Of a stretch of DNA of 64,000 nucleotides, positions 35,088 to 44,336 are shown one piece after another. Under the pieces are notes generated by a model. The model was not told where the DNA came from, searched no databases, and saw only the letters and a list, made by a program, of their open reading frames with translations. A program made the translations under genes and the position numbers. The DNA is from Gudongella sp034006985 (lineage in GTDB: Bacteria; Bacillota; Clostridia; Tissierellales; Tissierellaceae), in the NCBI GenBank assembly GCA_034006985.1, contig JAVERT010000010.1:1-64000 (forward strand), in the 5' to 3' direction. The number at the start of each line of letters is the position of its first letter. The stretch's first letter is position 1.

Positions 35088-36686
35088 ATGAAAAGATTGA
35101 TAGTCGGAGTATTAATAGTAAGTATGTTAATCGTAATTTTGACAGGTTGTGTAGGCACTGTAGACAATAATGATGCAGTAGATACTGAAACAGTGGTAGT
35201 TGAAACAGCAGGAAGTGAGACTCAAGATAATATTGTAAACTGGGGAGAAAGTACCCATAGTAATGACGTTGACCCAGATTATGACACAGTTTTTAATCAG
35301 TCTGAGGTCCTAGAATTTAACATTACAATCGATAGTCAAGATTGGGAAGCCATGCAAGCTGATTTAGAAGAAAATGTAACAGGAGGTAGAGGACAGGCAG
35401 GGGGGCAAAAAGGAGTTATGCCCGAAAGAGATAGGCAGGCATTACCGGAGGGAGAGATACCGCAAAATGCTAGATCAGAAGGAGATAGACCAGCATTGCC
35501 GGAGGGAGAGATACCGCAAAATGCTAGGCCAGAAATTGCTGGACAACCAGCTCCTGGGCAACCTGCTGTAAATAATCAAATAGAAACAACATCTGAGAGT
35601 GAATATGATCCAATATGGGTTGAATCTTCAATTACTTTTGATGATACAACTTGGGATCATGTTGGTATTAGATTTAAAGGAAATTCAAGTCTTACATCGG
35701 CAGTAAGTTCAGGGAATGGCAAACTTTCATTTAAATTAGACTTTGATGAATTTGAGGATGAATATCCAGAAATAAACAATCAGAGGTTTTATGGTTTTAA
35801 ACAATTGAATCTAAATAATAATTACTCCGATGAATCATTGATGCGTGAAAAAGTAAGTGCTGATCTTTTTAGAGATTTTGGTGTTCCAGCAGCTAATACA
35901 ACCTTTGTTGTTGTAAATGTAGATTATGGCGAGGGAAGTCAATTTTACGGAGTATATACTTTAGTTGAAGAAATGGATGATACAGGAATAGAAAGTCAGT
36001 TTGGAGATGATTCAGGAAATTTGTATAAACCAGAAGGAACAGCAGCCTCTTTTGCTGATGGAACTTATGATGATGATGAAATGGTGAAAAAGAATAATGA
36101 AGATGAAGCGGATTATTCAGATGTTATTGCTCTTTATGATGTAATTAATAGTGAAAATAGAGAAAGTGATGTTGAATCTTGGAAGTCTGAGTTAGAAGAA
36201 GTATTTAATGTTGATGGATTTTTGAAATGGTTAGCTGCTAATACCGTAATGCAAAATTGGGATACTTACGGGAATATGACTCATAATTATTTTCTTTATA
36301 ATAATCCTGAAACAAATAAGCTAGAATGGATACCATGGGATAGTAACGAAGCCCTTCAAGAAGGCAAAGGTAATAGAGGAGCACTAAGTCTAGGATTAGA
36401 TGAAGTTAATGATAATTGGCCATTAATTGATTATCTTATAGGTGATACAGAGTATAAAGCTATTTATGATAGCTATCTTGAACAGTTTACTCAAGAGATA
36501 TTTACAGAGGAAAAAATGACAAAAACTTATACTGAATATTATGAAATGATAAAAGAATATGCATATGCTGAAGAAGAAGGATATAGTTTTATCAAATCTG
36601 ATCAATCTTTTGATTCTGCAGTAGAAGCACTAAAAGCACATGTTGTTGAAAGAAATGAAGCTGTAAAAGCATATCTTGAAAATTGA
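35088..36686 (+). CDS. cotH: CotH-family kinase-like lipoprotein
   Basis: The 532-residue lipoprotein (lipobox VILTGC at about 16-21) has CotH blocks: WEAMQADLEEN, GIRFKGNSSL, NLNNNYSDESLMREKVSADLF and IPWDSNEAL. CotH proteins adopt an atypical kinase fold and phosphorylate coat proteins in Bacillus; this secreted form may act on surface proteins. Residues about 113-148 hold two 18-residue Pro/Glu-rich repeats between signal and catalytic region. It is the last gene of the VTC/DUF4956 operon, followed by a strong terminator. Confidence 0.88.
   Translation: MKRLIVGVLIVSMLIVILTGCVGTVDNNDAVDTETVVVETAGSETQDNIVNWGESTHSNDVDPDYDTVFNQSEVLEFNITIDSQDWEAMQADLEENVTGGRGQAGGQKGVMPERDRQALPEGEIPQNARSEGDRPALPEGEIPQNARPEIAGQPAPGQPAVNNQIETTSESEYDPIWVESSITFDDTTWDHVGIRFKGNSSLTSAVSSGNGKLSFKLDFDEFEDEYPEINNQRFYGFKQLNLNNNYSDESLMREKVSADLFRDFGVPAANTTFVVVNVDYGEGSQFYGVYTLVEEMDDTGIESQFGDDSGNLYKPEGTAASFADGTYDDDEMVKKNNEDEADYSDVIALYDVINSENRESDVESWKSELEEVFNVDGFLKWLAANTVMQNWDTYGNMTHNYFLYNNPETNKLEWIPWDSNEALQEGKGNRGALSLGLDEVNDNWPLIDYLIGDTEYKAIYDSYLEQFTQEIFTEEKMTKTYTEYYEMIKEYAYAEEEGYSFIKSDQSFDSAVEALKAHVVERNEAVKAYLEN
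35424..35531 (+). repeat. two 54-bp tandem repeats within cotH
   Basis: The unit (18 residues, core PALPEGEIPQNAR) occurs at 35424-35477 and 35478-35531 with few mismatches, and the next codons start a partial third. It encodes a flexible Pro/Glu-rich linker, and copy number probably varies between strains. Confidence 0.8.
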
Positions 36687-36720
36687 AATAAAACTCGGAT
36701 TAAACCTCCTTTATATGTAA

Positions 36721-36767
36721 AAGATACTTCGGAGATTCATAATGAAAATCCGAAGTATCTTTTTTTA
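36721..36767 (+). terminator. terminator after cotH
   Basis: AAGATACTTCGGA (36721-36733) pairs perfectly with TCCGAAGTATCTT (36749-36761), followed by TTTTTT, 34 bases after the stop. Confidence 0.85.
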
Positions 36768-36907
36768 TTGTGAGTTTAATTAAATATAGAGGTTGTAAAA
36801 TTTAACTTAAAGAGGTATTCTACTATACATAAATATCTTTTATATTATTGTTTTATTTTTTAAAGAAAGTATTATAAATTTATTAATTAAAAATGGAGTG
36901 AATAGTG

Positions 36908-38086
36908 ATGATAAAAAAGAAAGTTGTAATAGGAATGGCAGGAGCAGGATATGGAGCTAGGCTGCACTGTGAGGGGTATAAAAAAATTAGTAGTGTCAAT
37001 GTTAGGTTAAAGACTATATGTGATGTTTTGAAGGAAAAGGGAACGGAATTATTAGATATTTATAATTTTGAGCAAGTAGAAACTGACTTTGATAAGATGA
37101 TTAAAGATCCAGAAATTGATGTTATTGACATTGTTACTCCGCCTTTTTTACATAAAGAAATGATTATAAAAGCATTAGATGCGGGTAAACATGTTATATG
37201 TGAAAAACCTTTGATTGGGTATTTTGGTAATGATGAAGATATAAAACCTATTGGTAAGAATGTAAGCAAAGAAAAAATGTACAAAGAAGTTTTGGCGGGA
37301 TTAGATGAATTAAAAGCTGCAATTGATAGAAACAGTCAGAAATTTATGTATGCTGAGAATTATGTATATGCTCCTAGCATACAGAAATCAGTAGAAATAT
37401 TAAAAAGCAAGAAGTCAAAGATACTATTTCTTAAAGGAGAAGAAAGTTTAAAAGGATCGAGCTCTCCAGTAGCTGGAGAATGGGACAAAACAGGAGGCGG
37501 TTCATTAATTCGAGTTGGAAGTCATCCTCTTGCAGGAGTATTATATATAAAAAAAGAAGAAGCTGAGTATAGAAATACAAAAATAGAAATTGAGAGTATA
37601 GTTGCAGATATGGGGCAAATAACGAGCAATTTATCTGAAGAAGAATTGAAGTATCATGCTATAAGAATTAATGATGTAGAGGATTTTGCGAATGTTTCTA
37701 TTACATTTACGGATGGTAGCAAAGCTGTTGTGCTAGCGTCGGATACTGTTTTAGGTGGAACAAAAAACTATGTTGAAATATATTCAAATAATGCAGTTAT
37801 GATGAATAATTTGACACCAACGGATGCTTTAAATGTTTATATGCTAGATAATGAAGGTATGGAAAATATCAAGTTTTCTGAAATGTTACCTTCTACAGTA
37901 GGATGGAATAAAGCTTTTATAGCTGATGAAATTCTAAGAGGATTTACAGACGAACTTAAAGATTTTATGGAATGTATTGCATTTGATAGAAAGCCACTAT
38001 CTGATTTTAAACTAGCATATGATACAACCAAGGCAATGTATGTGGCTTATTTATCTTACGAAACTAACAAAAGGTTTTTTTATTGA
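36908..38086 (+). CDS. Gfo/Idh/MocA family oxidoreductase
   Basis: The 392-residue protein has an N-terminal NAD(P)-binding motif GMAGAGYGARLHCEGY (about 10-25) and the DIVTPPFLHKEMIIKALDAGKHVICEKPL block spread over about 75-104, with the catalytic lysine of EKP. Members oxidise sugar or cyclitol derivatives. The ATG nine bases after GGAG is chosen over a GTG three bases upstream. It is flanked by terminators. Its substrate is unknown, but its place beside the isomerase/shikimate-type cluster suggests cyclitol or sugar acid metabolism. Confidence 0.85.
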   Translation: MIKKKVVIGMAGAGYGARLHCEGYKKISSVNVRLKTICDVLKEKGTELLDIYNFEQVETDFDKMIKDPEIDVIDIVTPPFLHKEMIIKALDAGKHVICEKPLIGYFGNDEDIKPIGKNVSKEKMYKEVLAGLDELKAAIDRNSQKFMYAENYVYAPSIQKSVEILKSKKSKILFLKGEESLKGSSSPVAGEWDKTGGGSLIRVGSHPLAGVLYIKKEEAEYRNTKIEIESIVADMGQITSNLSEEELKYHAIRINDVEDFANVSITFTDGSKAVVLASDTVLGGTKNYVEIYSNNAVMMNNLTPTDALNVYMLDNEGMENIKFSEMLPSTVGWNKAFIADEILRGFTDELKDFMECIAFDRKPLSDFKLAYDTTKAMYVAYLSYETNKRFFY

Positions 38087-38120
38087 TTGCTAAAACCAAA
38101 GGCAGTGTTTTATTTTAGTT

Positions 38121-38187
38121 TTCCATTCATGAAGATGTTCCTCAGCTATCAAACTATGAGAGAAAACTCGGAGAATTATATAAATAA
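38121..38187 (+). pseudogene. possible C-terminal coding remnant
   Basis: After the oxidoreductase stop a frame reads FSIHEDVPQLSNYERKLGELYK and a stop, with no start. It looks like the tail of a lost gene, but no family is recognised. It could be chance. Confidence 0.25.
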
Positions 38188-38192
38188 AAGCA

Positions 38193-38237
38193 AAAAAGAT
38201 ACACAAAGGATTTGAATTATCCTTTGTGTATCTTTTT
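38193..38237. terminator. bidirectional terminator before the LysR gene end
   Basis: AAAAAGATACACAAAGGAT (38193-38211) pairs perfectly with ATCCTTTGTGTATCTTTTT (38219-38237). It serves both the plus-strand oxidoreductase gene and the convergent LysR gene, whose stop falls in it. Confidence 0.85.
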
Positions 38238-39171
38238 AATTCAGTATTGTAAGGGGTTTTTTAATTTCTGGCATATATTTACCATCCATTATAATGGATG
38301 ACTTATAATAATTTAAAAAGCTAGATAATGCGGGAGACATATGTTTTTTATTGTTCCAATGTAGATAGATCGTTCTGTTAAGGTTAGTTCCTTCAAAGGG
38401 TATCGCAATTACCTTGTAATTAGAAAGGGAAGGAATTTTAGGCATAATCGTTACACCTAATTGAGCACCTACAAAGGCAGCCATAGAATTACATTCATCT
38501 ACCTTAAATGCAATCTCTGGCACTATATTATTACTTCTAAATAGTGCATCAGTTTGTAAAAATAAGTCAGTTTTTTTATTAATCATAATAAATTTTTCGT
38601 TTTTTAAATCCTCAACATTTACAGAGTTTTTGTTTGCCAATGGGTGATCATTATAAACTACTAAGAAAAGTTCCTGTTTAAAAACTGGAATGGATTCTAT
38701 GCATTCGTTTACTACCTCAGGCAAAGGAGTCATCACTACATCTAGACTACCATCTATAAGTTTTTCTATTAGTGTATTGGTCATACTTACCTGAAAGCTG
38801 AAGTGAATATTATTATTACCTTGATAAGTATAAAAGTTGTCTATCAGATATGGAATAGCATCAAAGCTTACACTATATATATAGCCTAAGTTAATATTGC
38901 TACTTAATGGACTTTTCATATTTGCAAGTTGCACTTCACCTTGTTGAAGAATATTTAAAGCACTTTCAACATAAGGTAAAAAAGCTTCTCCATATTCAGT
39001 CAGTGATATTTTTTTACCAAACTTTTCGAATAATGGCACCCCTAATTCATTAGATAGTTCACCTAGTGCATAACTAAGACTTGGCTGAGATATATTAAGT
39101 TGCTTTGCTGCTTTTGTGTAATGTAATGTGTAAGACATTTTAATAAAGTATACAAGCTGGTGAAGAGTCAT
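38236..39171 (-). CDS. LysR-family transcriptional regulator
   Basis: The 311-residue protein has an N-terminal winged helix (1-60: TLHQLVYFIKMSYTLHYTKAAKQLNISQPSLSYALGELSNELG split over helices) and a two-lobed effector domain. It is divergent from the catabolic cluster, with a perfect palindrome between them, so it most likely activates the aldolase-to-TRAP genes in response to a substrate or intermediate. Confidence 0.92.
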   Translation of the reverse strand: MTLHQLVYFIKMSYTLHYTKAAKQLNISQPSLSYALGELSNELGVPLFEKFGKKISLTEYGEAFLPYVESALNILQQGEVQLANMKSPLSSNINLGYIYSVSFDAIPYLIDNFYTYQGNNNIHFSFQVSMTNTLIEKLIDGSLDVVMTPLPEVVNECIESIPVFKQELFLVVYNDHPLANKNSVNVEDLKNEKFIMINKKTDLFLQTDALFRSNNIVPEIAFKVDECNSMAAFVGAQLGVTIMPKIPSLSNYKVIAIPFEGTNLNRTIYLHWNNKKHMSPALSSFLNYYKSSIIMDGKYMPEIKKPLTILN

Positions 39172-39305
39172 TTTATCCCTCCTTGGTGTTTTAGTAATTA
39201 ACAGGTTTTATAGAAAAATTCTAACATCGATTGACTCAAGTCATTATATTATTCTCTTAAAAAATAAGTATTAAAGCTAGTTAAGAAAATATCAACTAAT
39301 AATTA

Positions 39306-39326
39306 ATTATAGAGAATATCTATAAT
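39306..39326. promoter_or_regulatory. LysR-type operator in the divergent promoter region
   Basis: ATTATAGA (39306-39313) and TCTATAAT (39319-39326) form a perfect 8-bp inverted repeat with a 5-bp centre, containing T-N11-A. It lies 135 bp upstream of the LysR gene start and 97 bp upstream of the aldolase gene. Confidence 0.7.
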
Positions 39327-39422
39327 CATTATACAAAAACGGTATTAGACTTTCAATAGCAAATGAAATAATATTGAGTTAAGGTAGTAAAGTTAATAAA
39401 AGACAAGTAAGGGGGGGGAGAT

Positions 39423-40334
39423 ATGAAGCTACCATCAAAAATTATCCTATGTGAGGTTGGGCTTAGAGACGGATTGCAGAATGAACCCAAAATACTTGAT
39501 ACTTCAGATAAATTGCAGATCGTTAATAAGCTTATCCATACAGGTTTTAAGGTAATTGAACTTGGCTCATTTATGAGTCCAAAAGCAGTACCTCAAATGG
39601 CTGACACGGATGAGCTTTTTTTACAATTTAGTGATGTAAAAAATGTTGAGTTTAGAGCGTTAGTAGCCAATAAAAGAGGAGTAGAACGAGCGATAAATTG
39701 TGGTTGTCATAAAGTTAAACTGAATGTATCTGCGAGTTTGGGGCATAACCTTGCAAATATTAATATGACACCTGAACAAAGCGTAGCAAGATTTAAAGAA
39801 AGTTATGATTTAGCTGTTGGGAATGGAATAGAAGTTTCTGGTTCTATTTCAATGCCCTTTGGATCACCTTGGGAAGGTGCAATTAGTTTAGAATCTGTGA
39901 AAAGTATAGTTGAAGCCTATTTAAAAGTTGGAATAAATGAAATTTCACTCTCAGACGCTTCAGGTATGGCTGTTCCAAATCAGGTCTACTCTATTTGCTA
40001 CGAGATGCAGAAAGCATATCCAAATGTAAAATGGTGGCTACATTTTCACAATACAAGAGGGATGGCTATTGCAAATATATTTGCGGCTATGCAAGCTGGA
40101 ATTACTCGGTTTGATTCTTCTTTTGGAGGTTTGGGTGGATGTCCATTTGTACCAGGAGCAGCTGGAAATGTTGCATCTGAGGATGTGGTACATATGCTAG
40201 ATGAGATGAAAATAGAAACAGGAATTGATGTAAAAGAACTTATGAAGATTGCAAGAAATGTGCAGCAATTAGTTGGACACGATACTGATTCATATCTTTT
40301 AAAGGCTGGTAGGTCTAAAGATTTAATAAGATAA
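39423..40334 (+). CDS. HMG-CoA lyase-like aldolase (HMGL family)
   Basis: The 303-residue TIM barrel has the lyase motifs EVGLRDGLQNEP (about 11-22), ELGSFMSPKAVPQMADTDEL (about 47-66), and GLGGCPFVPGAAGNVASEDV (about 237-256), the last holding the active-site cysteine and histidine-like loop of hydroxymethylglutaryl-CoA lyases. It should cleave a 3-hydroxy-3-methylglutaryl-CoA type thioester, or a similar 3-hydroxyacyl-CoA, to a 3-keto acid and acetyl-CoA. It begins the catabolic cluster, with a run of eight Gs as ribosome site. Confidence 0.85.
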   Translation: MKLPSKIILCEVGLRDGLQNEPKILDTSDKLQIVNKLIHTGFKVIELGSFMSPKAVPQMADTDELFLQFSDVKNVEFRALVANKRGVERAINCGCHKVKLNVSASLGHNLANINMTPEQSVARFKESYDLAVGNGIEVSGSISMPFGSPWEGAISLESVKSIVEAYLKVGINEISLSDASGMAVPNQVYSICYEMQKAYPNVKWWLHFHNTRGMAIANIFAAMQAGITRFDSSFGGLGGCPFVPGAAGNVASEDVVHMLDEMKIETGIDVKELMKIARNVQQLVGHDTDSYLLKAGRSKDLIR

Positions 40335-40407
40335 GATTATGAAATTAGAAATCGTTTGCAAGGTAGTAAATTGAAAAGAATATAATTATTGACGAGGAGG
40401 TAAAATT

Positions 40408-41880
40408 ATGAGTAGAATGAGTTCAATGGATGAAGCATATTCAAAACTTACTCAAGATCAAATTGATGAAATTGAGGAAAAATTCGCAAGGGCAGATGTA
40501 GCACAGAAAATTTTTGAGAAGTGGAGTCAGGAAGATATAGATCGTACTATCCAGGCTGTTGCATGGAAAGTAGCTAATACTCAAACATTTAAGGAACTTG
40601 TAAGGATGAGTATTGAAGAGAGCAAAATGGGGGATCCTGTTAGCAGAGAAAACAAAAAGTTTAAAATCAGAGGTGTTCTAAGAGATGCTCTACGTCAAAA
40701 GAGTGTAGGGATAATTGAAGAAATTCCTGAGAAAGGAATAGTAAAATATGCAAAACCAGTAGGCATAATAGCATGTGTTGTCCCAGCCACTAATCCAGAT
40801 TTAACGCCGGCAGGAAATTCAATATATGCACTCAAAGCAAGAAATGCAATAATTTTTTCACCACATCCAAGATCAGTAAAAACTGGAGGAAAAACAATCG
40901 AGCTAATGAGAGAAGGCTTAAGAGAAGTGGGGGCACCTGAGGATTTAATTCAAATTCTTGGTCAAGGGAAAGCTAAAGTAAACAAGGCTTTATCAGAAGC
41001 ATTAAACACTAAGTGTGACTTAGTAATAGCAACAGGCGGTCAGGGAGTAGTAAGAAGAGCATACCATTCAGGCACTCCTGCTTATGGAGTAGGGTCTGGG
41101 AATGCTACAATGATATGGGATGAATCAGCTAAAGAGGAACTTCACCAAGCAGCGTATAATACTATGTTATCGAAGACATCGGATTTTGGTTCAGGATGCT
41201 CAGCTGATGGTAATATTGTAATTCAGGAAAGTATATATGAAGATGCAATAAAAGAATTAGTTGAAGTAGGAGGGTACTTATTAACTAAAGAAGAGCAAGA
41301 ATCGGTTAAAAAAATAATGTGGGATGAAAGTTGTCATAGACTACCTGATTCAGTTGCTCAGTCACCACAGAGAATGGCAGAACTTGCAGGTTTTTCGATA
41401 CCTGAGGATAGAAAATTTTTAATTGCAAAAGGTACTGGATTATTTACAGAAAGTTACAATGATGTTTGGTGTCGTGAAAAGTTGTCAACTCTTCTTGCAA
41501 TACATAAATATGAAGGGGAGTTCCAAAATGCAATAAATATTATTATGGCAATACATGCAGTTGGGGGAAAAGGGCATAGTGTAGGTATTTATTCATATAA
41601 TCAGGATCATATTCACAGATTGGCTCTTGAGGCTAATGTAGGACGAATTATGGTAAGACAACCACAGTCAAAAGCAAATGCAGGTTCTTTTACAAATGGT
41701 ATGCCTATGACATCAAGCATAGGATGTGGTACATGGGGAGGAAATGCTACATCAGAAAATGTCAATCTCCATCATTATATGAATGTCACATGGGTTTCCA
41801 AAGAAATTCCAGAGGACAGACCTACAGATGAAGAATTATTTGGTGAATTTTATGATCCTGAAAGAGAAAACAAAGCATAG
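40408..41880 (+). CDS. CoA-acylating aldehyde dehydrogenase (SauS/EutE-like)
   Basis: The 490-residue enzyme has catalytic C264 in GSGCSADGN, the NAD-binding region GIIACVVPATNPDLTPAGN (about 118-136), and LVIATGGQGVVRRAYHSGTPA (about 206-226). It lacks the general-base glutamate element of hydrolytic dehydrogenases, so it should make an acyl-CoA from an aldehyde with NAD(P)+. EutE, PduP and sulfoacetaldehyde dehydrogenase SauS belong to this group. The natural aldehyde is unknown; the ThDP enzyme 14 bp downstream could supply it. Confidence 0.85.
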   Translation: MSRMSSMDEAYSKLTQDQIDEIEEKFARADVAQKIFEKWSQEDIDRTIQAVAWKVANTQTFKELVRMSIEESKMGDPVSRENKKFKIRGVLRDALRQKSVGIIEEIPEKGIVKYAKPVGIIACVVPATNPDLTPAGNSIYALKARNAIIFSPHPRSVKTGGKTIELMREGLREVGAPEDLIQILGQGKAKVNKALSEALNTKCDLVIATGGQGVVRRAYHSGTPAYGVGSGNATMIWDESAKEELHQAAYNTMLSKTSDFGSGCSADGNIVIQESIYEDAIKELVEVGGYLLTKEEQESVKKIMWDESCHRLPDSVAQSPQRMAELAGFSIPEDRKFLIAKGTGLFTESYNDVWCREKLSTLLAIHKYEGEFQNAINIIMAIHAVGGKGHSVGIYSYNQDHIHRLALEANVGRIMVRQPQSKANAGSFTNGMPMTSSIGCGTWGGNATSENVNLHHYMNVTWVSKEIPEDRPTDEELFGEFYDPERENKA

Positions 41881-41894
41881 AAGGAGGGAACACC

Positions 41895-43712
41895 ATGAAA
41901 AAGTTGGTATCTGAATTAATGGTAGATTATCTTGAAAGAAGAGACGTCGAATATATATTTGGACTTTGTGGTCATACGGTAATAGGATTTTTAGATGCAT
42001 TGTCAAAAAGTGAAAAAATAGAATTTATATCGTTTAGAAATGAGCAATTAGCGGCTATGGCAGCTGATGGGTATGCAAGAGTTAAAAAGAAAGCTGGGGT
42101 TGTAATGTGCCACCTTGGGCCAGGTCTTGCAAACACTGTGACAGGAGTTGCTAATGCATCTTTTGACTCAATCCCAATGGTTGTTATAGCAGGAGATGTA
42201 CCACGCTATTATTATGGAAAGCATCCACATCAAGAAGTTAATCTTCACGCCGATGGATCGCAATATGAAATATTAAAGCCAATAGTAAAACGCGCATGGC
42301 GAGTAGATGATCCTGAAGCAATGCCTGAAATACTTGATAAAGCGTTTAGACTTGCAGAAAGTGGTAAACCTGGACCAGTTCTAATATCGGTGCCTATGGA
42401 TGTGTTTTCTGTAGAAATTGAGGAAGATTTGTTTAAGAGAACTTACTTGGATTCACATACAACTATTAAACCTGCATTAGCTCCATCAGCAGCAAAGGCG
42501 ATTGCAGAAAAGCTAGTTAATGCTAAAAATCCGGTTATTCATGCTGGTGGAGGAGTATTATTGGCAACTGCTTCGAAAGAACTGCAGGAATTAGTTGAAT
42601 TTTTAGATATACCTGTATCAAGGACTCAAATGGGTCAAGGGTGTATTTCTGATACTCATCCACTCATGTTAGGACAAACAGGGTTCTGGGGTATGGAATT
42701 TACACATAAATTTACTACAAACGCAGACGTGATATTGGGACTTGGAACTAGATTTGCAGAAGCTGACAGCTCAAGTTGGTATCCAGGGGTAACCTTTGAT
42801 ATGAATAAAACCGAATTTATGCAAATTGATATTGAACCATCAGAGATAGGTAGAAATTATCCTGTAAGCATAGGAGCTATTGCTGATTTAAAAGAAGCTC
42901 TTGTTCAGATTTTGGAAGAAGCTAAGAAAATATGTCCTGAAGGGAAGCATGATTCTGAGTTAAAGGAAAAAATAAAAACAAATAGAGACAGTTTCAAAGA
43001 ATCTAATATTTCAATATCTGAAGATAGTCGTTTTCCAATGACTCCTCAAAGGATATTAAAAGATGTGAAAGAAGTTATTCCAGAAGATTCATTGATTTAT
43101 ACAGATGTTGGTTGGAATAAAAACGGCATGGCTCAGCAATTTGATATCACTATCCCAGGGACTATTCATCATAGTTCAGGACTTGCTACAATGGGATTTG
43201 GGGCATCAGCCCTAATAGGCGGAAAACTTGCTGCACCAGATAAAGTAGTTCTTACTTTAGTAGGTGATGGTGGTTTTGGAATAAATCCTTCAGCTTTGGC
43301 AACAGCTGTAGAACAAAATATTCCTGTTATTTGGATTGTAATGAATAATTCAGCATTTGGAACTATCGCTGGCTTAACTTATGCAAATTACAAAAGTAAA
43401 TTTGGTACCGTATTTACAACTCCAGATGGGGAACCATATTCTCCAGAATGGGCAAAAGTTGCGGAAGCTTATGGTGTGGATTCTATAAAAATTGACTCAG
43501 CTGAGGCTTTTAAACCTGCTTTAGAAAAAGCTATTAAAAGTAATAAGCCATATCTACTAGATGTTCCAATGGAAAATATTGGAGTGCCTACACCAGGTTG
43601 CTGGAACATAAATGACATTTATATTCCAAAAGAAAATGTAGCTTTTGGTAAAGTATTAAAGAATAAAGATGGTGAATATATAGCTCCAGATCATTCTGGT
43701 TCGCATAAATAA
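41895..43712 (+). CDS. thiamine diphosphate-dependent enzyme (acetolactate synthase/2-hydroxyacyl-CoA lyase superfamily)
   Basis: The 605-residue protein has the three ThDP domains. E50 in FRNEQLAAMAADGYAR activates the cofactor, and GDGGFGINPSALATAV (from residue 457) with NNSAFGT about 26 residues on forms the ThDP/Mg2+ motif. The middle domain is of the acetolactate synthase type. Candidate reactions are keto-acid decarboxylation, an acyloin condensation, or 2-hydroxyacyl-CoA cleavage; sequence alone does not decide. It lies in the operon with the acylating aldehyde dehydrogenase, which favours an aldehyde product. The last 89 bp are copied at 46854-46942. Confidence 0.85.
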   Translation: MKKLVSELMVDYLERRDVEYIFGLCGHTVIGFLDALSKSEKIEFISFRNEQLAAMAADGYARVKKKAGVVMCHLGPGLANTVTGVANASFDSIPMVVIAGDVPRYYYGKHPHQEVNLHADGSQYEILKPIVKRAWRVDDPEAMPEILDKAFRLAESGKPGPVLISVPMDVFSVEIEEDLFKRTYLDSHTTIKPALAPSAAKAIAEKLVNAKNPVIHAGGGVLLATASKELQELVEFLDIPVSRTQMGQGCISDTHPLMLGQTGFWGMEFTHKFTTNADVILGLGTRFAEADSSSWYPGVTFDMNKTEFMQIDIEPSEIGRNYPVSIGAIADLKEALVQILEEAKKICPEGKHDSELKEKIKTNRDSFKESNISISEDSRFPMTPQRILKDVKEVIPEDSLIYTDVGWNKNGMAQQFDITIPGTIHHSSGLATMGFGASALIGGKLAAPDKVVLTLVGDGGFGINPSALATAVEQNIPVIWIVMNNSAFGTIAGLTYANYKSKFGTVFTTPDGEPYSPEWAKVAEAYGVDSIKIDSAEAFKPALEKAIKSNKPYLLDVPMENIGVPTPGCWNINDIYIPKENVAFGKVLKNKDGEYIAPDHSGSHK

Positions 43713-43819
43713 TTGTATGCAATGAGCGAAAACATCTAGAAACTAAACAGACATGTACTAGCTGAGAATCTTATGAAAGGAAATAACAGTATGGTGCGCG
43801 TATTGAGTGAGGTGAATAT

Positions 43820-44323
43820 ATGAAGTTTATAAAATCGATAGATGAACATTTTGAAGAGTATATAATGGGTTATTTATTAATTGGAATTGCCTGTGTAATG
43901 TTGGTACAAATTTTCATGAGATTTATTGGAGAATCACTTGTTTGGGCTGAAGAATTATGTAGATATTTTTATATATGCTCAGTGTTTTTGAGTATATCTT
44001 TTACAATTAAGAAAGGAATTATTCTTAGGGTGGATTTATTAGTTAATAATCTGCCCAGAAAAACACAAAAATTAATTGAGATTATTTTGCAATTAATAAA
44101 TATTGCTTTCTTCACGTTTATGAGCTATTATTCCATTTTAACAGTGCGAGGAATAATGCTTAGCGAACAAAGCTCTCCAGCAATGGAAATACCAATGTTT
44201 ATGGTATATACAGTAATTCCTATTGGATTCGTACTTGCTACATTGAGATCCGCTCAACAAATCTATCTTATCTATACTGATAAACTTTTAAAAGAAGACC
44301 TAGATTACTCTGAAATACAATAA
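43820..44323 (+). CDS. dctQ: TRAP transporter small permease DctQ (transporter 1)
   Basis: The 167-residue protein has four membrane helices and the DctQ hallmark VWAEELCRYFYI (about 39-50) followed by a conserved VDLLVNNLP. It is the small membrane subunit of a sodium-driven organic acid importer. The DctM gene starts 13 bp downstream. Confidence 0.9.
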   Translation: MKFIKSIDEHFEEYIMGYLLIGIACVMLVQIFMRFIGESLVWAEELCRYFYICSVFLSISFTIKKGIILRVDLLVNNLPRKTQKLIEIILQLINIAFFTFMSYYSILTVRGIMLSEQSSPAMEIPMFMVYTVIPIGFVLATLRSAQQIYLIYTDKLLKEDLDYSEIQ

Positions 44324-44336
44324 AAGGAGGGTCAGC

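Noticed and set aside
39412..39420. run of eight Gs before the aldolase start as a phase-variation tract
   Set aside because: It sits where the ribosome site is needed and one short tract is not evidence of slippage control.
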